This document shows positions 1 to 8,743 of a DNA stretch of 38,180 nucleotides, piece after piece. A program made the translations under genes and the position numbers. The stretch lies in NCBI GenBank assembly GCA_947379895.1, contig CANCPA010000017.1, positions 1-38,180 of the forward strand, read 5' to 3'. Below the pieces are notes generated by a model. That model ran no database searches, had not been told where the DNA came from, and saw nothing but the letters and a program-made list of their open reading frames with translations. Within the stretch, counting starts at the first letter, position 1, and every line of letters begins with the position of its first letter. Source of the DNA: Chitinophagaceae bacterium (lineage in GTDB: Bacteria; Bacteroidota; Bacteroidia; Chitinophagales; Chitinophagaceae).

Positions 1-463
1 TACAAGTATCGTAATCCCTTAGCTTCAAAAAGCTCGTTTCCTTACAGTTTGTAAGGGATACTTCAACCCGAACGGCAAATTGCATTGAAAAGAACTTTCA
101 TCTTTTTAGGTATTTAATTTATAAAACACACGCCTCGTGGCGCACCATAGCCACAGGGTGCATAAAGTTTTTCGCTTAAAGAGTTTCGTGGAGACACGAA
201 CCTCGGCAGTCTGCCTTGCGGCGGTGTCCTCACGCAGCGAAAAACTTTTATGCACCCTAGCCACATAGAAAAGGCATAGTTTTCTTCTTCTATTTTATTG
301 AAAAGAAGTTCACATAGGAATTCTACTTCGTAGCATTATGAACGCTTTTCTGAATAGAAGTTATAAAGTTGATATTATCCGAAAAACTTATGACTTTAAT
401 TTAGTCCTAGTGTTCTTTATAAAGAACTTATTTACACCCAACTTAGACCTCTTCTTAGTAATT
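1..463. other. Intergenic region with hairpin elements, no gene seen
   Basis: I see no credible coding region here on either strand. The stretch holds a small hairpin at 40-56 (7-base arms, 3-base loop), the larger inverted-repeat element at 155-258 that is listed separately, and a perfect 16-base palindrome at 412-427 with 8-base arms. The palindrome lies just past the end of the esterase gene, but on the minus strand it is not followed by a T-run, so I do not call it a terminator. Confidence 0.6.
155..258. repeat. Inverted-repeat (MITE/REP-like) element
   Basis: Two arms of about 22 bases, 155-176 and 236-258, are inverted copies differing by one base of an A-run; each carries GGTGCATAAA followed by GTTTTTCGCT. 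The ~60-base interior contains a second small hairpin near 184-199 (TTCGTG paired with CACGAA) and is more GC-rich than its surroundings. The same arm occurs alone at 35328-35349, upstream of the sigma factor gene, so this is a dispersed element and not a local terminator. It encodes nothing. Its mobility is inferred from repetition only. Confidence 0.65.
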
Positions 464-1195
464 CTATTTGAGTGGCAATTCTTTTTTTATTGATTCTACA
501 ACTGATTGGACCATTAATTTAGCCCCTATGTTATTCCAATGCCATTTGTCGCCTTTTGCCATATCCAAATGCCCCATCATTAAAGTGTAGAGGTCATCGA
601 CATGTAAATTATAGGGCTTTATGAGCGGTTCTACTGCCGTATTATGTTCCACAACCACATTCGTCAAGGTATCATCTAATACACCGGGCTTGTCCTTTAC
701 AGTTACAGGTGTCGTTTTTGCCCAAATAAGGATTGCATTAGGGGCAGCCTTTTTCATGGCTTTTAAGTATTTATCCATATACTTACCATATTCTCCTTGT
801 GGCACCCTATCATTTGATAGCGAATGAAGCCCTGATTCATTGAAATGAATCAATTGATATGGTTGTGCCGACACAATTTGGGCAACTTTTACGACCAAAT
901 TATCACTTACATATTGTGGGGTCTTCCATCTATCCACATTGACCAGTCCCGTAAGTCCTTTCACCACTTCACTTCCATACTGACCAAGCATTGAATCGCC
1001 AATCAATAAGATTCGAGGTAGCGTACTATCAGTAATTATGGCTGGTTGAACGCCCCATCCACCAATTGCATGTTGCCCCGACAACTGCTTATCTCCCTTT
1101 TTTTCTACATTGGCTTGCACATTTGTGACTGTCTGTGCATTTAATGAGGTTGCAACAATACATGCAGCCAATGAAATTGTTATTTTCTTATTCAT
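464..1195 (-). CDS. Secreted SGNH/GDSL-type hydrolase, probable carbohydrate esterase
   Basis: This 243-residue protein starts with a signal peptide (about residues 1-20, ending LNA-Q), so it is exported. The SGNH signature is readable: block I ILLIGDSML (residues 62-70) with likely nucleophile Ser68; an Asn-Glu-Ser-Gly stretch at 119-122, which may supply the oxyanion-hole Asn; and GDKWHW at 215-220, giving the D-x-x-H pair Asp216/His219. Proteins of this type remove acetyl or other acyl groups from glycans. Next to GH28, GH27 and GH3 genes, a role in de-esterifying a pectin-type polymer is plausible but inferred. It is separated from the GH3 gene by about 820 bases of repeats, so it probably has its own promoter. 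No T9SS tail is present, so the protein is likely periplasmic. Confidence 0.8.
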   Translation of the reverse strand: MNKKITISLAACIVATSLNAQTVTNVQANVEKKGDKQLSGQHAIGGWGVQPAIITDSTLPRILLIGDSMLGQYGSEVVKGLTGLVNVDRWKTPQYVSDNLVVKVAQIVSAQPYQLIHFNESGLHSLSNDRVPQGEYGKYMDKYLKAMKKAAPNAILIWAKTTPVTVKDKPGVLDDTLTNVVVEHNTAVEPLIKPYNLHVDDLYTLMMGHLDMAKGDKWHWNNIGAKLMVQSVVESIKKELPLK

Positions 1196-1460
1196 AATTA
1201 ATTACTATTTTTTTAATTTAACAAAAGTCTATTTTAAAGTAAGAGTGTCTAATAATTTTACTACAAAGGATCAAAATCAAAAGACCTTAGAACGCAAAAG
1301 AAATAAATTGAGCAAGTTTTGTCATTTAAAAAAGAGAGTGCCTCACTTCTATTTGTTTGCAAATTTCACATCCCCGGTGAACCGTCATTGTAAATGATTG
1401 ATTCAGAATAAAGAAAAAAACAGAAAAATGTATCTTCTAATCTTGACATACTCATTTATA

Positions 1461-1482
1461 GGGCGACCACGAAGGGTCGCCC
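1461..1482. repeat. GC-rich perfect hairpin
   Basis: GGGCGACC (1461-1468) and GGTCGCCC (1475-1482) form a perfect 8-bp stem with a 6-base loop. Its GC content contrasts sharply with the AT-rich surroundings. It has no T-run on either side, so it looks like a REP-type repeat more than a terminator. Confidence 0.6.
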
Positions 1483-1588
1483 CGACGAGTCACAAGATCT
1501 TCTACTTCAATGGCAATTTGTAATGTAAGAATGATTTACATCCCTGTTAAGTTCGTATGTCGATATTTTCTACAATACCTCATTTAAA

Positions 1589-1619
1589 GATTTGTCAACT
1601 TTCTAAAAGTTGACAAATC
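1589..1619. repeat. Perfect 14-bp stem hairpin
   Basis: GATTTGTCAACTTT (1589-1602) pairs perfectly with AAAGTTGACAAATC (1606-1619) around a 3-base loop. It lies almost 400 bases past the GH3 stop on the minus strand. The flank has only a weak T-run (TCTTTAAATG when read on the minus strand), so a bidirectional terminator is possible, but a palindromic dispersed repeat is as likely. Confidence 0.6.
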
Positions 1620-2014
1620 GTGGTCGCCTCCCACACCTAATTAACGCTTATCTCAGGTTTGCCTGTTGGACTATTCGAAATGAAGATTCCTTATTGAACA
1701 AAAGAACACATTTGGATAAATTAAAGTTGCTCAATTTATTTTTCTATCGTTCCTTATTAATATAAAAAAGGAACTAACAACTTGATGAATACATCATACC
1801 TTTCGTTATACACCAATGATTAAATGATTAGAGTGATTAAAATGAGTCCCAATCCCTTAAAGGGCAAAGAAGAACCTTGATTCTAAAGGATTTCAACCCT
1901 TTACTTTTCGTAACCTAATTCATTTGGAGTATAATTCAATCATTACAAACACCCTATAAGGGTTTGGAACCTTTATTGGATATTCATCATTGTTCTTCAT
2001 TGAACTCAAAAAAC

Positions 2015-4426
2015 TCACTTCATCTCGAACTTTCCCCTTACCCTAATATCCTCGCTAGAACTTCCTATCAATACCTGATATGCACCTTTTTCAACCTTGG
2101 GGTTCATGTCCTTATCTAATAATGCAATATCACGAGGTTTTAGAGTAAAATGTACCGTTTTTGTTTGACCCGGTTCTAAATTAACCCTTTCAAATCCTCG
2201 TAACTGAGTTTCATAAACAGTTACACTACTTACTTCTTGTTTAAAATATAATTGGACGACCTCATCACCCTTTCTTTTTCCTGTATTAGACACATCTACA
2301 TCAATTTCAATATTACCCTTTTGAGTTTGAGTTTCAGGTGATACTTTTAGATTATCATACTTGAAGGTGGTATAACTTAATCCATATCCAAAAGGATAGA
2401 TTGCACCGAATACATTGGTCTTACCAAAACCATTTGGTCCATCGCCAGGCTGTCCTGAATGTGCACCGGGTTTGAAAGGAAAGCAATATTCAATTTGACC
2501 AACAGACTTTGGGAAGGTCATAGAGAGTTTACCCCCGGGATTGTAATCTCCAAATAATGTTTCAGCAATCGCATTTCCACCTTCAGCACCGGGACACCAT
2601 GCCTCGATGATTGCAGGTAAATATTTGTTTGGCCAATTGATTGTCAAAGGCTGACCGTTTATTAAGATGGCAACAACTGGTTTACCTGTCGCATAAAGGG
2701 CTTGTAATAATTGTAATTGACGACCTGTTAAATCCAGATTAGTACGACTTCTACTTTCACCAAACTGCTCTTCTGTTTCGCCAACAACTGCAATTATTAC
2801 CTCTACATTCTTCGCTTTATTTACAGCCTCATCAATACCCTTTTGTTCATTAGCAGTTATTGGGGAAGAGAATAATTCACTTTCTGGCCAATCCTTATCA
2901 TAAGATTCACAGCCCTTTGTATATTGAATAGTGGCAGTATTACCTAAATAATTCTTTAAGCCTTCCAAAACCGAAACAATCTTCACATTATAAGGGCCAT
3001 AACGGCTGATAGAAGTTCGTCTATCATCGGCAAGAGGCCCTGTAACTAAGATGTTTCTTGTTTTTGCTTTATCTAAAGGAAGCAGGTTGTTTTCATTCTT
3101 CAATAATACCAAAACTTCTTTAGAGATTTGCTTTGAAAACTCTTTTGCATCGTTATTAAAAACCACTTCATCGGCCTTTTTAGGATCTACATAAGGATAA
3201 TCGAATAGTCCCAATCGAAACTTCACACTTAACACCTCTCCTGCCCTCTTATCAATGGTATTCATACTTAACAATCTATCCTTTACCAACTTACGAGCAG
3301 GTAAAATAAAGGTTTCAGGCTGTTCAAAATTGGTACGAACATTTAATCCTGCCTCTAAAGACAATCGAACCGCATCGGCAGAATCTTTTGCCACATGGTG
3401 TTTTGTAAATAAAAATTCTACTGCATCACTATCACTCACGATATAACCATCAAAACCAAATTTTTCTCTTAATAATTGTGTCAAGAAATAATAACTACCC
3501 GTTACAGGCATCCCGTCCCAATCATTATAACTACTCATCACGCCCATCGGATGAGCCTCCCGTACAATTCTTTCGTAAGGATAGAGGTATATATTAAATA
3601 ACTCGCGAGGTGCGATATGAGGATCGGTACGAGCATTGCCATCACGTCCTCCATTCGGAACACTATAGGCACAATAATGTTTTAGGGTTGATGCGACGCC
3701 TTCACTCTGTACACCCAAAACCATTTGTTTGCCTAACTCTGCAATCAAAAAAGGCTCTTCACCATAAGTTTCTACTACCCGACCCCATCGTGGGTCACGA
3801 GACACATCAAGAATTGGGGTATATACATTTGTATATCCCAAAGCTTTTGCCTCTCTCCCAACAATATGACCTGCTTTTAGAATCAAATTTTTATCCCAAG
3901 TACATCCCATTGCAATTGGAGCAGGAAATGCAGTTGCTTTTTCATTCTCTAAGCCATGAATACCTTCATTGGTAAAATCGACAGGAATTCCCAATCGAGT
4001 CTCTTCGATAAACCACTTTTGAATGTTGTTTATTGCATCGGCATGACGACTATACGGAAAAGAATATTTAGTAATTGAAGTCGGCTTGTCGTTACAAGAA
4101 GTCAAGGACTCATCAATGTTACAAATTCCATCCTTCCAAATCCTGCTTTTCCATTCAGGAGTAGGCTGTTCGTCTTTCAACACACGACCATAACCATAAA
4201 GGGTAGCTAACTGACAGGTTTTTTCATCCAAAGTCATTTGAGAAAGTAAATCTGCCACTCTCTTCTCTACAGGTTGGGAAGGGTCTTCAAAAATATCTTT
4301 TTTCCCATTCTTATTAAAATCAGTCCAACCGTTTTTATAGATGGAAGATTTATCAATTTGAGCATTCCCATTTTTCGATATTACATAGAGGCTTAGTAAC
4401 ACCATCATTAACTTAATACAATTCAT
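2015..4426 (-). CDS. Secreted GH3 beta-glycosidase (beta-glucosidase/beta-xylosidase type)
   Basis: This is an 803-residue family 3 glycoside hydrolase, normal length for a three-domain member. A signal peptide covers about residues 1-22. An Asp/Asn-rich EF-hand-like stretch (DFNKNGKKD, 36-44) precedes the catalytic barrel. Family motifs include RDPRWGR (210-216), ETYGEEP (219-225), KHY (249-251) and the nucleophile motif VSDSDAV with likely nucleophile Asp332. The alpha/beta sandwich follows (about 430-650), including a GETEEQFGESRSR segment typical of the family. A fibronectin-III-like domain closes the protein (about 690-800). The enzyme would release terminal beta-linked sugars (glucose, xylose or similar; specificity cannot be read) in the periplasm. 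It starts 12 bases after the stop of the upstream beta-helix gene, so the two are almost certainly co-transcribed. Confidence 0.93.
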   Translation of the reverse strand: MNCIKLMMVLLSLYVISKNGNAQIDKSSIYKNGWTDFNKNGKKDIFEDPSQPVEKRVADLLSQMTLDEKTCQLATLYGYGRVLKDEQPTPEWKSRIWKDGICNIDESLTSCNDKPTSITKYSFPYSRHADAINNIQKWFIEETRLGIPVDFTNEGIHGLENEKATAFPAPIAMGCTWDKNLILKAGHIVGREAKALGYTNVYTPILDVSRDPRWGRVVETYGEEPFLIAELGKQMVLGVQSEGVASTLKHYCAYSVPNGGRDGNARTDPHIAPRELFNIYLYPYERIVREAHPMGVMSSYNDWDGMPVTGSYYFLTQLLREKFGFDGYIVSDSDAVEFLFTKHHVAKDSADAVRLSLEAGLNVRTNFEQPETFILPARKLVKDRLLSMNTIDKRAGEVLSVKFRLGLFDYPYVDPKKADEVVFNNDAKEFSKQISKEVLVLLKNENNLLPLDKAKTRNILVTGPLADDRRTSISRYGPYNVKIVSVLEGLKNYLGNTATIQYTKGCESYDKDWPESELFSSPITANEQKGIDEAVNKAKNVEVIIAVVGETEEQFGESRSRTNLDLTGRQLQLLQALYATGKPVVAILINGQPLTINWPNKYLPAIIEAWCPGAEGGNAIAETLFGDYNPGGKLSMTFPKSVGQIEYCFPFKPGAHSGQPGDGPNGFGKTNVFGAIYPFGYGLSYTTFKYDNLKVSPETQTQKGNIEIDVDVSNTGKRKGDEVVQLYFKQEVSSVTVYETQLRGFERVNLEPGQTKTVHFTLKPRDIALLDKDMNPKVEKGAYQVLIGSSSEDIRVRGKFEMK

Positions 4427-4438
4427 ATTTTAGTACAT

Positions 4439-6310
4439 TTATTTTAATTTGAACAGATTACCCACTTCCTTTGTGGTACTTCCTGGAATCCAAGGCTTTT
4501 CACCATACTGATAGGCACCGGCAGTTGGAGATTTACCCTGACATTCCTTTGTGATACCCTCTATGAATATCCCTCCGTTTATTGCCTTAGATTGTTTCTT
4601 TGGAATAAAATTTAGATGGGCAATATCTTTCAATTGTTCTTTTGACTCAATCACATTGTTTTTAAAATCATTGCCTTCTACCAATTCCACTTCAGAGAGG
4701 TTATTATATACTTTCTGACCATAAATGGCAGTGCCATTTGGTCCCCAAGCATGCATCGGGTCGGTGCAATTAAAGATTGTATTATTATAAACCTGATGGT
4801 TCACCGCATCCTTGTTAGTTTGGATACCATGTTCACAATTCCAAACTACATTATGATGAATAATGAATGCGGTGTCCTGATTATCCAAATAAATGCCGGT
4901 TCCGATTGGTTTCTGTACCCCATTTGCCTTGTTATCATGCATCCAATTGTAAGCAAGTTCAGCACCATCCCCATTTGTGTGATTTGAATAGGTAATCCCC
5001 AAATCGTTGGTACCCATTCCTCCATTATACAAATGATTATTGATAATTCTTATCTTAGGTGAGGAACCGTGAGAAATAACACTTCTACCTGTTTCATGAC
5101 AAGTATTATTTAGAACATTTAGTTTAATTCCATGTGTCTTAATAGCGGCACCATCAACTAACATCCAATCGCAATCTTCTATTAAACAGTTTTCAACTGT
5201 ATTTTCTTTTCCTTGTAAGGTTATTCCATCGCCCCAACTATGCGCTACATAAACTCCATCCACCTTATTCTTCTCACCAGAAACAAATACTCCATTACTT
5301 GAAGTCCATCCACTTCCATACATTCTGAAGAGAGAAGGATATTGTACACTCCCACTCTCTAGCAAACAGTTTTCTGCATTTTTGAAACTAATGGATGCGG
5401 CAAAGAAATGCAAACCAATGACCTTTATGTTTTTCCGATTGTCGGCAACTAAACCAAATTCACTGGAACGAGTTTCGATTAATAAAGATTGAATATCCTG
5501 ATTTTGAGGAACAAAATAATAGAGCGAATCGTTTTGCCAAATCCATTCGTAAGCCGTATCAAGTGCGTTGAAATGATTAGTTATGTAGGCTTTTCCACCA
5601 CCGAGATAGCTCTTTTTACTATATTTTGAGAGGGGGTACTTCTTATTACTCACTTGCACGGCACTATCATTACAGTCATGAATATTACCAATTGCAGCCA
5701 CCCATTTCTCACCTGTCAAAATCCTACAAATTGCACCATTCCAATAGTCTTTTGAAAAGTGTTTCCCTTTAAAAACCACTTTTCCTGTAGAATCAGAATA
5801 GGCATTAGCCCATTCATTATTTGTAAGCTTATTTGTAATATTGGGATAAGAAGCAAGCGGTGATTCCTGATGATTGCAAAACACCTGAGCGGTGCTATCA
5901 GGGCAATAAGTCCGATAAATATTGCCCTGATAATGTTGCCAATTATTAACAACCCTGTTTTCTGTTATGATGACTACTTCATCCTTATAATTGCAGAAGG
6001 TGATGGGTTGCTTTTTATCTCCATTTTTTTTCAACGTGATGCACTCCCTGTAAATTCCTTTTCGTATATAACAAATATTACCTACCTCCATTATGTCGGC
6101 AGCCTTCTGAATGGTTTTAAAGGGTTCATCAAATGAGCCCTTGTTATTATCGTTACCATCGGGAGAAACATAATATATTTCTTGCTTTTTGATTATCCCA
6201 TTTGTCTTTGCAACATTCATCAAGTTTGTGGTAGTAACAAAATCGGCATTGATGCCCGAATTAAAAGCGGCTACCCATAAAATTGACAGCATCCATTTTT
6301 TTAATTTCAT
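4439..6310 (-). CDS. Secreted right-handed beta-helix protein, probable polysaccharide-active enzyme
   Basis: This 623-residue protein has a signal peptide (about 1-22). It opens with the signature of many beta-helix glycan enzymes: YYVSPDGNDNNKGS (46-59), then a Pro-Phe-Lys-Thr-Ile-Gln stretch and a YIRKGIY strand near 81-87. A LASYPN segment follows at 152-157, and then, from about residue 300 to 560, Asn-rich coils of the parallel beta-helix type (runs such as NNTCHE and YNNTIFNC). Related architectures occur in several families, for example GH120, GH141 and PL9; I cannot choose among them without a profile search. A homologous module is embedded in the 2341-residue protein at 15769-8744. 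It forms a tight pair with the GH3 gene downstream (12-base gap). The 306-base upstream gap holds a palindromic repeat element. Confidence 0.8.
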   Translation of the reverse strand: MKLKKWMLSILWVAAFNSGINADFVTTTNLMNVAKTNGIIKKQEIYYVSPDGNDNNKGSFDEPFKTIQKAADIMEVGNICYIRKGIYRECITLKKNGDKKQPITFCNYKDEVVIITENRVVNNWQHYQGNIYRTYCPDSTAQVFCNHQESPLASYPNITNKLTNNEWANAYSDSTGKVVFKGKHFSKDYWNGAICRILTGEKWVAAIGNIHDCNDSAVQVSNKKYPLSKYSKKSYLGGGKAYITNHFNALDTAYEWIWQNDSLYYFVPQNQDIQSLLIETRSSEFGLVADNRKNIKVIGLHFFAASISFKNAENCLLESGSVQYPSLFRMYGSGWTSSNGVFVSGEKNKVDGVYVAHSWGDGITLQGKENTVENCLIEDCDWMLVDGAAIKTHGIKLNVLNNTCHETGRSVISHGSSPKIRIINNHLYNGGMGTNDLGITYSNHTNGDGAELAYNWMHDNKANGVQKPIGTGIYLDNQDTAFIIHHNVVWNCEHGIQTNKDAVNHQVYNNTIFNCTDPMHAWGPNGTAIYGQKVYNNLSEVELVEGNDFKNNVIESKEQLKDIAHLNFIPKKQSKAINGGIFIEGITKECQGKSPTAGAYQYGEKPWIPGSTTKEVGNLFKLK

Positions 6311-6616
6311 ATATATTTTTGTTTAATCCTATAATCATGTCATCCCTTCGGGCAATGTCATTAAGTTAAGGAAATTCATAGTGGTGGGAATTACCATAAA
6401 CACAGGATTTCATTGTCATTCTCTTCGAAAATCACTAAGACTGTCACACGGAGTCTGTCGAAGTGCAAGCAACTTACATTTTAACCCGATTTCGACAGGC
6501 TCAATCTGACACGCTAATTTTCGAAGTTTCGCTTAACTTAGTGACATTGCCCTTCGGGATTTGCTTTCAGACATTTACTATTATGAATGAATTAAGAAGA
6601 TACGAATCATTTTTTC
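6311..6616. other. 306-base gap filled by a palindromic repeat element
   Basis: The gap between the GH28-like gene and the beta-helix gene is mostly occupied by the repeat element at 6338-6560. I see no promoter matching TAnnTTTG on the minus strand, and small open frames across it are by-products of the repeat. Confidence 0.6.
6338..6560. mobile_element. Non-coding palindromic MITE-like element, complete copy
   Basis: The ends are inverted repeats: 6343-6370 and 6532-6559 match at 24 of 28 positions in inverted orientation, each carrying GGGCAATGTCA and TTAAGTTAAG-type sequence. Inside lies a second palindromic core (6426-6523) bounded by CGAAAAT and ATTTTCG, with Bacteroidota-type motifs CTGTCGAAG and TTCGACAGG in opposite orientation. 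The first 160 bases recur without gaps at 38021-38180 with 8 mismatches, and the core recurs inverted at 8455-8554. It has no coding capacity. The structure fits a miniature inverted-repeat element moved by a transposase encoded elsewhere; that last step is inference. Confidence 0.7.
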
Positions 6617-8056
6617 CTATTTTCTCAATCCAGTCAAATCGGAATCCACCGTTATATTTCCCTTGTTTGGTACTATCCTAGCCTCGAAACCCTTGTATAA
6701 TTCTACATTGCCAAAAGTCTTCAAAAGAATCTCCTTACCATCAATATTATTCTTTAATAATTCCATTGGCTGTTTTTGGTTAAATACGCACCCATAAATA
6801 TTAATGCTTGTCCTCATATTATCGGACATTGCCTTTTTGTCGGCAAAGACTATGGGGTTATTGCGAATACTAGAATTTGATATAGTCACCACATTTACAG
6901 GTGTTGCGATATTCATCAGAGGAATCAATTTATTGTGTAAAACCCTGATATTGTCAAGGGTTATTTGCTCTTGCATGGGGATTGCTGCACCAGGATAATA
7001 GGAACGGCTAAACTTATCATTATCAAAATGAATAGAAAAAGCTACACGAGGCTTTTCAAGAAAGATATTTCTGAAAATTACATTCCTTACACCACAAGTA
7101 TGTACTGTATCCGTTTGAACTACCCCCCACTTGATACCATCCAATTCCATTTTTCCAGATTCATGCATGGGTTGCGTATTTGAGGTATAAATTTTACCAT
7201 CAGGATTTGCTTGTACTCTATAGATTCTTCCATTAGAAACAACAGCATCGCTTTGTTGCACTTTCATACCTGGTTTCCAATCCAACCATGCACCCGCAAT
7301 GATTCTACAAAAGAATCCTACTGCTTTGTCAGCAACCAAGTCATGACAATTTTCAATCACCCCATTTTCAATCCACCCCAATTCTGGATTGCCAGTAGAA
7401 TAGTCATGTGCATTTAAGGCAATGGCATCATCATAGGTTTGGAATACACCATTTCTGATATTGAATCTTTTGCCACGTCCCAAATGCACACCATCTTTGT
7501 TGCCTTTGATAATGACATCGTCGATGATGAGGTCTTCGAATGTACAAACCTGAATGCCATATTGTGCAGTACCCAAATCCAAACACCGGAATTGGCGGAT
7601 ATTCAAGTCCTTGACATAGAAAAATGCCAATTGCCCATGTAAGCCATAGGCCTCTTTAAACATCCTGACATCCACTCCATTTACGATTATATTGAGTCCT
7701 AAGATAGAAATGTGCTCATTGTATTGTTTAGTACTTGCACCCTTATTGAGAAAAACATGTGAATACGGCCCATTTTCAATTACCTTTTTAATAAATACAC
7801 CATTGCCAAACTCTAGCGTTGTATTGCTACTAATATACACAGTACCTGCCAAATTATAAGTACCTGGTTGACTTACAATAATGGTTCCGCCAACATCTAC
7901 TGCTTTTTGAAGTGCCTGAACATTTTCCATACCCGTTGCATTAGGCAAAAATCCATAATTAGCTGCATCAGTAAATCCAATGTTGCGAGATTGTGCAAAG
8001 AGGAGGAAGGGGATTAGCGTGAAGAAAATTACTATTGACTTTACAAACCTATTCAT
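6617..8056 (-). CDS. Secreted GH28-like / pectate-lyase-superfamily beta-helix protein, divergent active site
   Basis: The protein has 479 residues, with a signal peptide at about 1-21. The start of the mature region (FTDAANYGF with an Ala-Leu-Gln-Lys-Ala-Val stretch, about 28-53) and GGTIIVSQPGTY (56-67) are the usual opening of the pectate-lyase-like superfamily. Coils then contain NKDGVHLG (186-193) and YDDAIAL (208-214), which sit where GH28 enzymes have their N-x-D and D-D catalytic motifs. The usual downstream HG and R-x-K motifs are not evident, so it may have another activity or bind without cleaving. The gene stands alone between two repeat-rich gaps (687 bases upstream, 306 downstream). 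Annotation as GH28-like is moderate; beta-helix fold and export are secure. Confidence 0.8.
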   Translation of the reverse strand: MNRFVKSIVIFFTLIPFLLFAQSRNIGFTDAANYGFLPNATGMENVQALQKAVDVGGTIIVSQPGTYNLAGTVYISSNTTLEFGNGVFIKKVIENGPYSHVFLNKGASTKQYNEHISILGLNIIVNGVDVRMFKEAYGLHGQLAFFYVKDLNIRQFRCLDLGTAQYGIQVCTFEDLIIDDVIIKGNKDGVHLGRGKRFNIRNGVFQTYDDAIALNAHDYSTGNPELGWIENGVIENCHDLVADKAVGFFCRIIAGAWLDWKPGMKVQQSDAVVSNGRIYRVQANPDGKIYTSNTQPMHESGKMELDGIKWGVVQTDTVHTCGVRNVIFRNIFLEKPRVAFSIHFDNDKFSRSYYPGAAIPMQEQITLDNIRVLHNKLIPLMNIATPVNVVTISNSSIRNNPIVFADKKAMSDNMRTSINIYGCVFNQKQPMELLKNNIDGKEILLKTFGNVELYKGFEARIVPNKGNITVDSDLTGLRK

Positions 8057-8260
8057 TGTTATTATTCATTTAATTTTTAAAATATTACTTAGTAATCATT
8101 GCTGTTCAATTTAGGAACGACTTTCAGGTCAAGCCTGTCGAAACTGAGATAAATTAAGGTTCTTTCCCTTTTTGAATACCTTCGACAGGCTGCTAATGAC
8201 ATCTTTTAAACGTACTAAATTGATTATTGAGTATTCATCCCGGGTTCGACAGGCTCACCC

Positions 8261-8685
8261 TGACACCCTTATTTTCGGTGAGTATTCGATGTCATTTCAA
8301 AAAACTTGAGAAAATCTAATTACTGCCTCTGCTTGACACCCTTTTTTTTCGGTGAATATGCGATGTCATCTCAAAAAACTTGAGAAACTCTAATTACTGC
8401 CTCTTCTTGACAATCACCCTGCTAATGACATCTTTACAATTGTAAGGTACTCATCGAAAATAATCCTGTCAGACTGAGACTCTCGAAGTCGGGTTGAATG
8501 TTAAGAGCTGTTTGCACTTCGATAAACTCAGTGTGACAGTCCTGCTAATTTTCGATGCCAACTATAATGTCATTTCAAAAAACTTGAGAAAATCTAATTA
8601 CTGCCTCTGCCTGACAATCACCTTGATTTTCTGAGAGAACCTAATAACATCTCAACAAAGTTGAGAACCTCTAATTACTGCACGC
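8261..8685. repeat. Interrupted tandem array of four ~75-base units
   Basis: The units are 8261-8333 (73 bases), 8334-8407 (74), 8534-8611 (78) and 8612-8685 (74). Each begins TGACA, contains a TTTTCG or TTTTCT stretch, then ATGTCAT or a variant, then a small hairpin (TCTCAA...TTGAGA), and ends in a strongly conserved CTAATTACTGC stretch. In unit 4 the hairpin arms become TCTCAAC/GTTGAGA, keeping the pairing. Between units 2 and 3 lie 126 bases containing an inverted copy of the palindromic core found at 6426-6523. The unit length, palindromic content and absence of spacers of constant size rule out a CRISPR array. Confidence 0.7.
8455..8554. repeat. Inverted copy of the palindromic element core
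   Basis: This 100-base segment aligns end to end with the reverse complement of 6426-6523. It is bounded by CGAAAAT and ATTTTCG and carries, in order, CTGTCAGACTGAG, TCGGGTT, TTTGCACTTCGA and GTGTGACAGTC-like blocks. It is more diverged than the 6338/38021 pair. Its place inside the tandem array suggests either insertion into the array or array growth around it. Confidence 0.6.
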
Positions 8686-8743
8686 TGACATTCTAATTAT
8701 CAGAGAATTGCTACACTTGAGAACATACCACGATTCTTTTCCT

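Larger units (their letters stand above)
1196..2014. other. 819-base intergenic region with palindromes, no gene seen
   Basis: No reading frame here looks like a real gene. It contains two strong hairpins (1461-1482 and 1589-1619, listed separately) enclosed by a wider inverted repeat whose arms are 1301-1319 and 1723-1741 (18 of 19 bases matching in inverted orientation). A weaker imperfect hairpin with CCCT/AGGG arms lies near 1947-1966, shortly after the GH3 stop. The layout suggests the decayed remains of a small mobile element between the GH3 and esterase genes. I saw no TAnnTTTG promoter motif for the esterase gene. Confidence 0.5.
8057..8743. other. 687-base repeat-rich intergenic region, no gene seen
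   Basis: No coding sequence is credible on either strand. From left to right it holds an inverted repeat with perfect 11-base arms (8132-8142 and 8181-8191, AGCCTGTCGAA and its complement), then a four-unit tandem array (8261-8685) interrupted by a palindromic core (8455-8554). It separates the 2341-residue protein gene from the GH28-like gene. No minus-strand TAnnTTTG motif was found ahead of the latter. Confidence 0.65.

Noticed and set aside
412-427. Perfect palindrome after the esterase gene as a terminator
   Set aside because: The arms are AT-rich and no T-run follows on the minus strand.
1110-1397. 95-residue plus-strand open frame
   Set aside because: It starts inside the esterase gene in antisense and runs into a repeat-rich gap; composition is not protein-like.
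8261-8685. Possible CRISPR array
   Set aside because: Units are nearly identical over their full ~75 bases with no variable spacers of constant size, and no cas genes are nearby.
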